Below, piece after piece: positions 32,201 to 38,087 of a DNA stretch of 64,000 nucleotides. Within the stretch, counting starts at the first letter, position 1. Every line of letters begins with the position of its first letter. A model generated the notes under the pieces. The model saw nothing but the letters and a program-made list of their open reading frames with translations. It did not search any database and had not been told where the DNA came from. A program made the translations under genes and the position numbers. This DNA is from Palsa-504 sp963767565 (GTDB lineage: Bacteria; Actinomycetota; Actinomycetes; Streptosporangiales; Streptosporangiaceae): assembly GCA_963767565.1 (NCBI GenBank), contig CAVYEG010000011.1, positions 159,757 to 223,756 on the forward strand. The letters run 5' to 3'.

Positions 32201-32740
32201 GCTGACCAGGGCGTCGTACGGCTGGCACGCGGACACCTGCTGGGGGGAGGCGGTGCCGACGTTGAACCAGACCGGGGAGTTGAAGCTGAAGACCTGGTGG
32301 ATCAGGGCGTACTTGAGCTCGTGGTCGAAGATCTGGGCGTCGGCGTCGGTGGCGAAGTAGCCGTGCTTGCGGCCGCTTTCCGTGTACACGCCGACGACCC
32401 GGTCCACCAGCTGCTTGAGGCTCCACTCGCGCTGCGGGGAGCCGACCGCGCCGCGGAAGTACTTGGTGGTCACGATGTTGGCGGCGTTCACCGACCAGAA
32501 GTCAGGAAACTCCACGCCGCGCTGCTCGAAGTTGACCGTGCCGTCCCGCCAGTTCGTCATCACGACGTCGCGGCGTTCCCAGGTGACCTGATCGTAGGGA
32601 TGCACGCCGGGCGTGGTGTGGATGCGGGTCATGGACAGACCGCCGCACGGCTTGGCCGCAGCGGCATGCGGGCCGGGCAGGTCCTGGGGCTCCTCGTGGC
32701 CCTTGCCCTTACGGGCCGCGCTGCTCTGCGTGTCGGTCAT
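26258..32740 (-). CDS. nrdJ: Class II (adenosylcobalamin-dependent) ribonucleotide reductase NrdJ with three inteins
   Basis: The precursor has 2160 residues from ATG 32740 (GGGGGAAG upstream). Removing inteins of 357, 400 and 431 residues leaves a 972-residue enzyme, the normal size for actinobacterial NrdJ. It reduces ribonucleotides to deoxyribonucleotides using B12. Extein landmarks: FNSPVWFNVG...QQVSA|C, ISASNP|CSEYVHLDNSSCNLAS (radical Cys, then redox Cys 11 residues later), LLAPTG|TIGLMMDCDTTG, and a C-terminal zinc-like tail LCLTCGTKMRPAGSCYVCEG plus a final CGSTSGCS redox tail. nrdR lies 84 bp upstream on the same strand, giving the usual nrdR-nrdJ operon. No B12 riboswitch was seen. 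Confidence 0.96.
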   Translation of the reverse strand: MTDTQSSAARKGKGHEEPQDLPGPHAAAAKPCGGLSMTRIHTTPGVHPYDQVTWERRDVVMTNWRDGTVNFEQRGVEFPDFWSVNAANIVTTKYFRGAVGSPQREWSLKQLVDRVVGVYTESGRKHGYFATDADAQIFDHELKYALIHQVFSFNSPVWFNVGTASPQQVSACQPYDALVSTPGGLVPIGKLVEDDAIGTKVYDARGVTRIVATKANGTKHVLRLHTKAGYVLDVTSDHLVWRSSAEGSGRFVPAGSLKPGDKLEWHRRDSHGEAEISRYEIAEAALAGWLQSDGFVGQYEGTNRSLTIEAMTVTTAELDWVSESLSLLFPGVHRHERTVTTKDERLDCRRTRLYGEVLRDFIDRWDLLVRGTEMTVPDRLFTAPLPVAAAYLRSIFQAEGFVSARTSSTVVEVDMIPERLIKGMQQLLLRFGIYSRVGFKTDARADRHGCWTLRIQSAGDRRIFADEIGFIDPVKTAKLERSFDLPGLPARATKRLEIDQLEDLGPLEVYDIQTESGEYLSGNVRVHNCFILAVDDTMDAILDWYREEGLIFKGGSGAGVNLSKIRSSKELLSSGGTASGPVSFMRGADASAGTIKSGGATRRAAKMVVLDVDHPDVADFITTKAREEEKVRVLRDAGFDMDLGGKDIVSVQYQNANNSVRVSDEFMHAVEEGNGFDLLARRTGEVVERVDARKLFRSMAQAAWDCADPGIQYDGTINDWHTCPESGRISASNPCFPADQRVLTDKGLIRIGDLVRRAANEEKFAVYTNDVTAPTDPQDRVTATVPTRYMVTGTNEILEVRFSDGSRLRCTPGHRIWTANRGWVHAEELTDGDKVVRSFQHASRPMADNRLPMHAILAVQYEKTRKPLQVPDKWDEEFAHYLGWLTGDGCIDARDASAVTVYGSDEDKDVVLPRHHALLTKITGFGSKPSVQPNGTLQLRVTRRAFGQFLYQLGVAEGRAADKVVPSAVYEAPEDAVTAFLRGLFDADGCVVRQRSNETRYVGLGSRSEELLIGVQELLASLGIASRIYMTSAKKAASFHYTRKDGTEASYGSDGPSYDLRITAGSISDFYRLVGFSLPGKQAKLAEIAEETNFCKVDRTVRMVSRESKGFETTYNLTEPRNHSYIVSGTVVANCSEYVHLDNSSCNLASINLLKFLRDDDTFDVERFRKIAELIITAMDISICFADFPTEKITATTRAYRQLGIGYANLGALLMATGHAYDSEGGRAIAAAITSLMTGTAYRTSAELAAAVGPYDGYARNAKPHKRVIRKHADASEQIRTVAVMDREILDLANQTWQECVELGEANGYRNAQASLLAPTGCLTADTLVTTNRGLARLGEIADVYGDRWQDIADLTVSTDEGPKRATKFFVNGEEPTRRIRTQSGYTIQGTLAHRVKVVDPITKAWEWKRLADLAPGDILPIQMRTLVGEPRHVPLPILAQAHYTGDRHLCVPDAVTPEVAELVGYFMGDGSLHAGEIRLCVADTDLDVVARLSVLAKDLFGIETVVTQKEGYHEVTLPSVRLARWWQAAGFAKRLPHDDHSGKGWVPRVPSAILEANHPSVYGAFLRGLFEADGTVLDGVPSIYTAHESFAAEIRTMLLTLGLATTTRNTASGWGGPIYQVRLRNVDHALNFSELIGFIGQRKDSLVTELEPEQSAKKDYIFMPDEAWAELAPADRRSRNTMMQSLRIYGGVPRMFASRIFEETLDDRLGTVLGYLFERVAQNDDGGVQPTYDLSVPENVTYVANGMVSHNTIGLMMDCDTTGIEPDLALVKFKKLVGGGSMQIVNQTVPRALKNLGYPHEQVEAITEYIAEHGHVVNAPGLRPEHYDVFDCAMGERSISAMGHVRMMAAVQPLLSGSISKTVNMPENASVEDIERIYFEGWKLGLKALAIYRDNCKVGQPLSDARKKPAEAEAVAAQPEPHEHRPVRRRLPRQRPATVTRFSVAGAEGYMTASSYPDDGIGEVFLKLGKQGSTLAGVMDAFSMAISVGLQYGIPLDSYVGKFTNMRFEPAGLTDDPDIRIASSVMDYIFRRLALDHLSYEDRAELGILSAAERAAEVAGHDPAGLSDDLDPEELAQSAAVEPPLHVERSVAPAAAPFPATPAQPVPAVPAAPHSSTELIEAQQGRTADAPLCLTCGTKMRPAGSCYVCEGCGSTSGCS
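27485..28777 (-). other. Intein 3 in NrdJ (431 aa, with LAGLIDADG endonuclease)
   Basis: Begins with Cys (28775-28777) in LLAPTG|CLTADTLVTTNRGL and ends NGMVSHN|T (Asn 27485-27487), with Thr as the +1 residue. Block B is GTLAH. The endonuclease motifs LVGYFMGDGSL and LRGLFEADGTV carry both catalytic Asp. The DNA is visibly less GC-rich than the flanking exteins, which suggests separate acquisition. Confidence 0.95.
29339..30538 (-). other. Intein 2 in NrdJ (400 aa, with LAGLIDADG endonuclease)
   Basis: Begins with Cys (30536-30538) in SNP|CFPADQRVLTDKGL and ends SGTVVAN|C (Asn 29339-29341). Block B is CTPGH. The endonuclease motifs LGWLTGDGCID and LRGLFDADGCV look intact. The penultimate residue is Ala instead of the usual His. 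The +1 Cys is the presumed thiyl-radical cysteine of the reductase (NPCSE motif). Confidence 0.95.
31157..32227 (-). other. Intein 1 in NrdJ (357 aa, with LAGLIDADG-type endonuclease)
   Basis: Begins with Cys (codon 32225-32227) in QQVSA|CQPYDALVSTPGG and ends VRVHN|C (Asn codon 31157-31159). Block B TSDH is present. The endonuclease blocks read LAGWLQSDG and LRSIFQAEG, diverged but with both acidic residues kept. The His-Asn end is canonical. The +1 Cys is the N-terminal redox cysteine of the reductase (equivalent of Cys134 in the Thermotoga enzyme). Confidence 0.95.
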
Positions 32741-32824
32741 AACTTCCCCCTTCTGGGATCCGTGCGGATCCCCGCCCGGTCCTGCACTGGCCATGTTGCA
32801 ACGATCATCGCTGTCATGCCGCGC

Positions 32825-33301
32825 TTACGGCGCCGTTTCCTTTTCCCGGCGCTGGTGACGCCCCTGGCGCAACGCGGAGATCTCGTCCTCGAAGTCGGCG
32901 AGCGACTCGAACCCTCGGTACACCGAGGCGAACCTCAGGTAGGCAACCTCGTCAAGTTCCCGGAGCGGGCCCAGGATGGCCAGGCCCACCTCGTGCGAGG
33001 GGACTTCGGCCAGGCCGCGGGCCCGGATCGTCTCCTCCACCTGCTGGGCCAAGATGGCGAGCTTGTCCTCGCTGACCGGCCGGCCCTGGCAGGCGCGCTG
33101 CACGCCGCGGATGATCTTGTCCCGGGTGAACGGCTCGGTGACGCCGCTGCGCTTGGCCACCATCAGGATCACCGTCTCCTGGGTGGTGAACCGGCGCCCG
33201 CACTCGGGGCAGGACCGCCGGCGCCGGATCGCGGCACCGTCGTCGGCCGTCCGGCTGTCGATGACTCTGCTGTCGGGATTCCGGCAGAACGGGCAGTGCA
33301 C
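32825..33301 (-). CDS. nrdR: Transcriptional repressor NrdR
   Basis: 158 residues, GTG start with GGAGGTG six bases upstream. N-terminal zinc ribbon MHCPFCRNPDSRVIDSR...SCPECGRRFTTQE, then the ATP-cone (ETVILMVAKRSGVTEPFTRD, VAYLRFASVYRGFESLADFE). NrdR senses nucleotide state through its ATP-cone and represses ribonucleotide reductase genes by binding paired NrdR boxes. Two such boxes lie just upstream, so it controls its own operon with nrdJ. Confidence 0.96.
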   Translation of the reverse strand: MHCPFCRNPDSRVIDSRTADDGAAIRRRRSCPECGRRFTTQETVILMVAKRSGVTEPFTRDKIIRGVQRACQGRPVSEDKLAILAQQVEETIRARGLAEVPSHEVGLAILGPLRELDEVAYLRFASVYRGFESLADFEDEISALRQGRHQRREKETAP

Positions 33302-33345
33302 GCGATCACCTCCCGGGGTACCTCGTCCTCATAATTCTAGCCGTA

Positions 33346-33393
33346 ACACAACTAGTATGGAAACCACAGCGGTGTAACTACTAGATGTTGTGG
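33346..33393. promoter_or_regulatory. Two NrdR boxes upstream of nrdRJ
   Basis: Box 2, minus-strand ccacaacatctagtag at 33378-33393, matches the core CwAnATnTwG of the known NrdR box. Box 1 at 33346-33361 is a weaker match (ends in TTGTGT). The boxes are offset by 32 bp, three helical turns, as in known paired NrdR sites. Confidence 0.65.
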
Positions 33394-33517
33394 TTACGGT
33401 AAACCACGGGAGGCACTGGTGGCAAGCGGTGCGCGCGTCTTGGATCGGGAATCCTTGCTGGCCGGGAGATCTGGCCCGGCGCGCCGGCGTGTCGCCGGGC
33501 TGGTGTTACGGAATGGA

Positions 33518-34015
33518 TCAGCCGCGGGGTACCCACAGGCTCTGGCCCGGCCTCACGGTGTCCGCGCTCAGCCCGTTGAGCTCGACGATCTGCTGGATGA
33601 CGGCCCGGGTGTCGGCGTTGGGATCGGCGCTCTCGGCGACCGACCACAGGCTCTGGCCGGCCCGGACGGTGACCTTGGCCAGGCCCTGCTGCGCCGCACC
33701 CGGCGAGTTGCTGGTGGCCTGCGCCGAGGCCGCGATGACCAGGGACAGCCCGGCGGCTAGCAGGGCCGCCGCGACGGCGACCACGACCTTCCCGCGCCTG
33801 GTCAGCCGGAGCGGCGGATCCGCGACCTGGGCCGGGGGCGCCTGACGGCGGACGGGCCGGGCGGGGGCGGCCGGGGTGGGCGCGGCCGGGGCGGGGGCGG
33901 TCCAGAGGACGGCCGCCCGGCTGGCCGCGCTGGCCTCCGGCTGGTCGGCGGCCGGCTCTTCCGGCAGCTCAACGGCTGGCAGCTCCGGCAGTTCTATGGC
34001 CCGCATCGCGCTCAT
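33518..34015 (-). CDS. LysM-domain membrane protein divergent from lexA (YneA/DivS-like position)
   Basis: 165 residues. An N-terminal acidic and Pro/Ala-rich cytoplasmic part (~1-72), one membrane helix (GKVVVAVAAALLAAGLSLVI, then AASAQA), and a C-terminal LysM domain (VTVRAGQSLWSVAESADPNA, IVELNGLSADTVRPGQSLWV). Single-helix LysM proteins transcribed divergently from lexA include the SOS cell-division inhibitor YneA of Bacillus, and DivS in Corynebacterium occupies the same position. A division-arrest role under LexA is therefore an inference from position and architecture. Confidence 0.8.
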   Translation of the reverse strand: MSAMRAIELPELPAVELPEEPAADQPEASAASRAAVLWTAPAPAAPTPAAPARPVRRQAPPAQVADPPLRLTRRGKVVVAVAAALLAAGLSLVIAASAQATSNSPGAAQQGLAKVTVRAGQSLWSVAESADPNADTRAVIQQIVELNGLSADTVRPGQSLWVPRG

Positions 34016-34161
34016 GGTGCCCTCCCGTGGTCAAACCTTCATTCGAGCTATACTGAGCTCATGGCCTGTTCGATCGCTTCTTCACTCGATCGTAATCCTG
34101 TTCGATCGAAGAAGCTACTACATCGTTGTATCGCGTGGGTACGACATTTTCGCGACACGTC

Positions 34162-34175
34162 CGAACAGATGTTTG
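34162..34175. promoter_or_regulatory. LexA (SOS) box in the lexA/LysM intergenic region
   Basis: cgaacagatgtttg matches the actinobacterial and Gram-positive SOS box CGAAC-N4-GTTCG at all but one position. It lies 62 bp upstream of lexA. The 8-bp inverted arms gcttcttc/gaagaagc and repeated cctgttcgatcg (34065-34115) lie on the LysM side. Confidence 0.7.
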
Positions 34176-34237
34176 GGATGCAGGTCAGAAAACGCTAGTC
34201 TCTAGTCAGCAAGAGTCCGGATACGGAAGGTCATCAG

Positions 34238-35059
34238 ATGGAGGGAACCGCCATGGCAGGCACCACAACGGGCACTTCCGGCACGGATATGCCCAGACCC
34301 AAGGGGCGGCCGGGACGCAAGCCGAAGGGCAGCGTTCCTGTTGTCACCCTGGAGACGCCCGACAAGCCCGACCCGGATCACGTGCTGACCTGGCGGCAGC
34401 GCAAGGTACTGCAGGTCATCAGGGAGTCGGTGCAGAAGCGCGGCTACCCGCCCTCGATGCGGGAGATCGGCGAGGCGGTCGGGCTGACCAGCACGTCCAG
34501 CGTCTCCTACCAGCTGAGCACGCTGCAGAAGAAGGGCTACCTGCACCGGGACGTGGGCCGTCCGCGGACGGTGGAGGTGCGCCTGCCCGGTCACCCGGCG
34601 GTGCGGCCCGAGCCAGGGCGGCCCGAGCCGGAGCGCGGCGAGGAAGTAATGCCGGACTTCCCCGGCATCGACATCGCGTCGCAGGAGGCGGCTTACGTGC
34701 CGCTGGTCGGGCGGATCGCCGCGGGTGGTCCGATCCTGGCCGAGCAGCAGGTGGAAGACATCTTCCCGCTGCCGCGCCAGCTCGTCGGCGAGGGGACGCT
34801 GTTCCTGCTCAGGGTGGCCGGCGACTCGATGATCAACGCCGCGATTGCGGACGGGGACTGGGTCGTGGTCCGGCAGCAGGAGGACGCGGAGAACGGTGAG
34901 ATCGTGGCCGCCATGCTCGACGGCGAGGCCACGGTTAAGACGTTCAAGCGCAGCGACGGGCACGCCTGGCTGATCCCGCACAACCCGGCCTACACCCCGA
35001 TCCTGGGCGACGAGGCCTCCATCCTCGGCCGCGTCGTAGCTGTGCTGCGCCGCGTCTGA
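34238..35059 (+). CDS. lexA: LexA repressor (SOS response)
   Basis: 273 residues from ATG 34238 (GGAAGG upstream); starts at residues 6 or 18 are also possible. N-terminal winged helix: LTWRQRKVLQVIRESVQKRG, SMREIGEAVGLTSTSSVSYQ. C-terminal S24 self-cleavage domain: cleavage site Ala162-Gly163 in RIAAGGPILAEQ, nucleophile Ser197 in VAGDSM and Lys234 in EATVKTF. It binds SOS boxes and is cleaved upon RecA activation. It is divergent from a LysM protein gene with an SOS box between. Confidence 0.96.
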   Translation: MEGTAMAGTTTGTSGTDMPRPKGRPGRKPKGSVPVVTLETPDKPDPDHVLTWRQRKVLQVIRESVQKRGYPPSMREIGEAVGLTSTSSVSYQLSTLQKKGYLHRDVGRPRTVEVRLPGHPAVRPEPGRPEPERGEEVMPDFPGIDIASQEAAYVPLVGRIAAGGPILAEQQVEDIFPLPRQLVGEGTLFLLRVAGDSMINAAIADGDWVVVRQQEDAENGEIVAAMLDGEATVKTFKRSDGHAWLIPHNPAYTPILGDEASILGRVVAVLRRV

Positions 35060-35105
35060 GCCGGGCAGGCATCGGCGGCGCCGGAGGGTTCACGGGGTCC
35101 GCGCC

Positions 35106-35130
35106 GTCGCGGCGGTAATTACGCCGCGAC
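35106..35130. terminator. Hairpin at the leuS 3' end with the stop codon in its loop
   Basis: 9-bp perfect stem gtcgcggcg / cgccgcgac with loop gtaatta. The leuS stop (TAA, complement of 35119-35121) is in the loop. It lies between convergent lexA and leuS and may act as a shared terminator, but no T-run follows. Confidence 0.45.
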
Positions 35131-37626
35131 GATGCTGACCAGCTTCGGCGCCCGCACGATGACCCGGCTGACCTGCTGCCCGCCCAGCGTCCGGATCACT
35201 CCCGGGGCCGCCAGGGCGAGCTCGCGCAGCTCGTCCTCGGTGATGGCCGACGGGACTTCCAGCTTGTCCCGTACCTTGCCGTTGACCTGCACCACGCAGG
35301 TGACCTTCTCCTGGGTCAGCAGGTCCGGGTCGGCGGCGGGCCAGGCCGTCCGGGCCACGGACGGCTTGTGCCCGAGCAGCTCCCAGCACTCCTCGGCGGT
35401 GTACGGCGCGAACAGGGACAGCAGCACGGCCAGCACCTCGGCCGCCTCGCGGACCGCAGGGTCGGCCGCTCCCGGGCCCGGCCCGGAATCGATGGCCTTC
35501 CGGGTCGCGCTGACCAGTTCCATCAGCCGGGCCACGGCCACGTTGAGGTGGTAGGCCTCGACCTGGCGGGTGACCTCGTCGATCGTGCGGTGCGTGACCT
35601 TGCGCAGGTCAGCGTCGCCCGTCGAGCCCGCGCCGGCCGAGCCTGCGGCGCCGGGGTCAGCGGCGGCCACGTCGGAGGCGATCCGCCAGACCCGGGCCAG
35701 GAACTTGACCATGGCCTCCGGGTTCATGTCCGCCCAGTCGATATCGTCTTCCGGCGGGCTGGCGAAGATCATAGTCAGCCGGATCGCGTCCACCCCGAAC
35801 CGCTCGATCTGCTCGCCGAGGTCCACGCCGTTGCCCAGCGACTTCGACATGGCCTTGCCGTGGTTGATGACCTGCCCCTGGTTGATCAGCCGGGTGAACG
35901 GCTCGGTGAAGCCGAGCAGGCCCATGTCGTACAGGACCTTGGTGAAGAACCTGGCGTACAGCAGGTGCAAGATGGCGTGCTCGACGCCGCCCACGTACAT
36001 GTCGACCGGGGCCCAGCGCCGGACTTCGGCTTGGTCGAAGGGGCCGTCGGTGTAGTTCACCGAGCAGTAGCGGAACATGTACCAGGACGAGTCGACGAAC
36101 GTGTCCATGGTGTCCGTGTCGCGCTTGGCCGGGCCGCCGCAGCGCGGGCAGCCGACGTTCACCCAGTCCTCGGCCGCGGCCAGCGGGGACACTCCCCTGG
36201 GCACCAGGTCCTGGCCGCGCAGGTCGGGCAGGACCACCGGCAGCTGGTCGTCAGGAACCGGGACCTCGCCGCAGGACGGGCAGTGGATGATCGGGATCGG
36301 GGTGCCCCAGAAGCGCTGCCGGGACAGCAGCCAGTCGCGCAGCCGGTAGTTGACCGCGTGGCGGCCCTGGTCCTGGTCGGCCAGCAGGGCGGTGATCGCC
36401 GCGATGGCCTCGGCCTTGGGCAGGCCGTTGATCGGCCCCGAGTTCACCAGCGTGCCGTCGCCCGCGGTGGCGACGCCGGTCTGCGCCGGATCCGGCTCCC
36501 CGGTGTCGACCACGACCCGGACGTCGAGGCCGTAGGCGCGCGCGAAGTCGAGGTCGCGCTGGTCGTGCGCGGGCACGGCCATGATGGCCCCGGTGCCGTA
36601 GTCGGGCAGCACGTAATCGGCGGCCCAGACCGGGATCCGCTCGCCGTTCACCGGGTTGATCGCGTGCCGGCCCAGGAACACGCCGGTCTTCTCCCGGTCG
36701 GTGGACTGGCGCTCGATGTCGGTCAGCTTGCTGACCTGCTCGACGTAGGCGCGCAGCTCGGGCAGGCGGTCGGGGGCGCACACCTGCTCGGCCAGCGGCG
36801 AGTCGGCCGCGGCCACGAAGAACGTGGCCCCGTACAGCGTGTCAGGGCGGGTGGTGAAGACGGTGACCGGCTCGTCCCGGCCCTCGATGGAGAAGCGGAC
36901 CTCGGCGCCCTCCGAGCGGCCGATCCAGTTGCGCTGCATCAGCAGCACCCGGTCGGGCCAGCAGCCCTCCAGCTGCTTGGCGTCGGCGAGCAGGCGGTCG
37001 GCGTACTCGGTGATCTTGAAGTACCACTGGGTCAGCATCCGCCGGGCCACGTCGGCCCCGCAGCGCTCGCACTTCCCGGCGATGACCTGCTCGTTGGCCA
37101 GCACGGTCTGGTCGACCGGGCACCAGTTCACGTACCCGTCCCTGCGGTAGGCCAGCCCGCGCTCGTAGAAGCGCAGGAACAGCCACTGGTTCCACCGGTA
37201 GTAGGTGGGGTCGCAGGTCTGCAGCCTGCGGCTCCAGTCGAAGGAGGTGGCATAGCGGCGGAACGAAGCGGCCTGGGTCTCGATGTTGGCGTAGGTCCAG
37301 TCGGCCGGATGGGAGTTGTTCCTGATGGCCGCGTTCTCGGCGGGCAGGCCGAAGGCGTCCCAGCCGATCGGGTGCAGCACGTTGCGGCCGCGCAGGAAGT
37401 GGTAGCGGGCCAGGGCGTCGCCGATCGCGTATGCCTCGGCGTGCCCCATGTGCAGGTCGCCGGACGGGTACGGGAACATGTCCACCAGGTAGAAGCGCTC
37501 CCGGTCGTCCGCCGGGTCCTCGCCGGCCCGGAACGGGTCCAGGTCGACCCAGCGTGCCTGCCATTTCTCCTGGACGTCGCGGGGGTCGTAGCGCTGCGCC
37601 AGATCGGCGCTTTCGGCCGCTGTCAT
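35119..37626 (-). CDS. leuS: Leucyl-tRNA synthetase
   Basis: 835 residues. Class I synthetase charging tRNA-Leu. The HIGH motif is in FPYPSGDLHMGHAEAYAIGD, the editing CP1 domain spans roughly residues 215-410 (VFTTRPDTLYGATFFV), and KMSKS appears as GKAMSKSLGNGVD. Zinc-binding-type cysteines occur in CERCGADVARRML and CPSCGEVPVPDD. The start ATG has TGAGGAAAC upstream. A leader with a Leu-codon micro-ORF and a hairpin terminator lies 70-150 bp upstream, suggesting attenuation. Confidence 0.96.
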   Translation of the reverse strand: MTAAESADLAQRYDPRDVQEKWQARWVDLDPFRAGEDPADDRERFYLVDMFPYPSGDLHMGHAEAYAIGDALARYHFLRGRNVLHPIGWDAFGLPAENAAIRNNSHPADWTYANIETQAASFRRYATSFDWSRRLQTCDPTYYRWNQWLFLRFYERGLAYRRDGYVNWCPVDQTVLANEQVIAGKCERCGADVARRMLTQWYFKITEYADRLLADAKQLEGCWPDRVLLMQRNWIGRSEGAEVRFSIEGRDEPVTVFTTRPDTLYGATFFVAAADSPLAEQVCAPDRLPELRAYVEQVSKLTDIERQSTDREKTGVFLGRHAINPVNGERIPVWAADYVLPDYGTGAIMAVPAHDQRDLDFARAYGLDVRVVVDTGEPDPAQTGVATAGDGTLVNSGPINGLPKAEAIAAITALLADQDQGRHAVNYRLRDWLLSRQRFWGTPIPIIHCPSCGEVPVPDDQLPVVLPDLRGQDLVPRGVSPLAAAEDWVNVGCPRCGGPAKRDTDTMDTFVDSSWYMFRYCSVNYTDGPFDQAEVRRWAPVDMYVGGVEHAILHLLYARFFTKVLYDMGLLGFTEPFTRLINQGQVINHGKAMSKSLGNGVDLGEQIERFGVDAIRLTMIFASPPEDDIDWADMNPEAMVKFLARVWRIASDVAAADPGAAGSAGAGSTGDADLRKVTHRTIDEVTRQVEAYHLNVAVARLMELVSATRKAIDSGPGPGAADPAVREAAEVLAVLLSLFAPYTAEECWELLGHKPSVARTAWPAADPDLLTQEKVTCVVQVNGKVRDKLEVPSAITEDELRELALAAPGVIRTLGGQQVSRVIVRAPKLVSIVAA

Positions 37627-37688
37627 TGTTTCCTCACCATCAGATCGGTCCGGCGCCCATTTACCCGTGCCGGGCCTAGGTCACCTGC

Positions 37689-37716
37689 AATGAAAACGCC
37701 CCTCGACACGAGGGGC
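37689..37716 (-). terminator. Attenuator-type terminator in the leuS leader
   Basis: On the minus strand an 8-bp stem gcccctcg/cgaggggc with a 3-nt loop (37698-37716) is followed by GTTTTCATT. It sits between the leader peptide and leuS, where only a conditional terminator makes sense. Confidence 0.6.
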
Positions 37717-37717
37717 A

Positions 37718-37747
37718 GCCGCGCCAACGACGGTAGGTCGGCGCGGC
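37718..37747 (-). promoter_or_regulatory. Leader stem overlapping the leader-peptide stop codon
   Basis: Perfect 8-bp pairing of 37718-37725 with 37740-37747 (gccgcgcc/ggcgcggc). Its promoter-proximal arm begins in the TAG of the leader peptide, so a ribosome on the leucine codons would cover it. Which alternative pairing frees or blocks the terminator is not resolved. Confidence 0.5.
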
Positions 37748-37776
37748 TAGGTAAGAAGCAGCCGGACGGCACGCAT
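37747..37776 (-). CDS. leuS leader peptide with three consecutive Leu codons
   Basis: ATG at 37776 reads MRAVRLLLT and stops with TAG. The leucine codons are CTG, CTT, CTT; CTT is a rare codon in such a GC-rich genome. A -10-like TATCCT (complement of 37783-37788) lies exactly six bases before the ATG, so translation is probably leaderless. The following stem and terminator complete a classical attenuator layout for a leucine-related gene. Starvation for charged tRNA-Leu would stall ribosomes here and raise leuS expression. Confidence 0.65.
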   Translation of the reverse strand: MRAVRLLLT

Positions 37777-37810
37777 GCGCACAGGATAGCGCACCCGTGG
37801 CGCAATCGCC

Positions 37811-37935
37811 CGGGCCCGGGGAGGCGGCGCGGAGGCGGGCGCGGCCGGGCCCGGGAGGCGGCGCGGGAGGCGGAGCGGCCGGGCCCGGGAGGCGGCGCGG
37901 GAGGCGGAGCGGCCGGGCCCGGGAGGCGGGCGCAT
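37811..37935. repeat. 34-35 bp extremely GC-rich tandem repeat
   Basis: cgggcccggg recurs at 37811, 37846, 37880 and 37914 within units rich in ggaggcgg. The array lies between leuS (leftward) and the KS-AT gene (rightward), just upstream of the leuS leader promoter. Confidence 0.85.
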
Positions 37936-38087
37936 TCCGGTTTAAATGCCGAAATCGCTACCGGAAATGTAATCGCGCGCGGAAATCCGCGCGTCTCGTC
38001 ATTCCCCTTGACGGTTGACCGGCCAGAGCTTATTCCTCGTAACTAGGCAATTACCGAGGGTCAGGACCGTTTCAGTGGTGGGGAGCA

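Noticed and set aside
33302..33517. Cobalamin riboswitch for the B12-dependent reductase operon
   Set aside because: No B12-box consensus or conserved stems were seen. The region is short and contains NrdR boxes instead.
37627..37800. T-box riboswitch for leuS
   Set aside because: There is no T-box or specifier-loop sequence. The leader peptide and terminator fit ribosome-mediated attenuation better.
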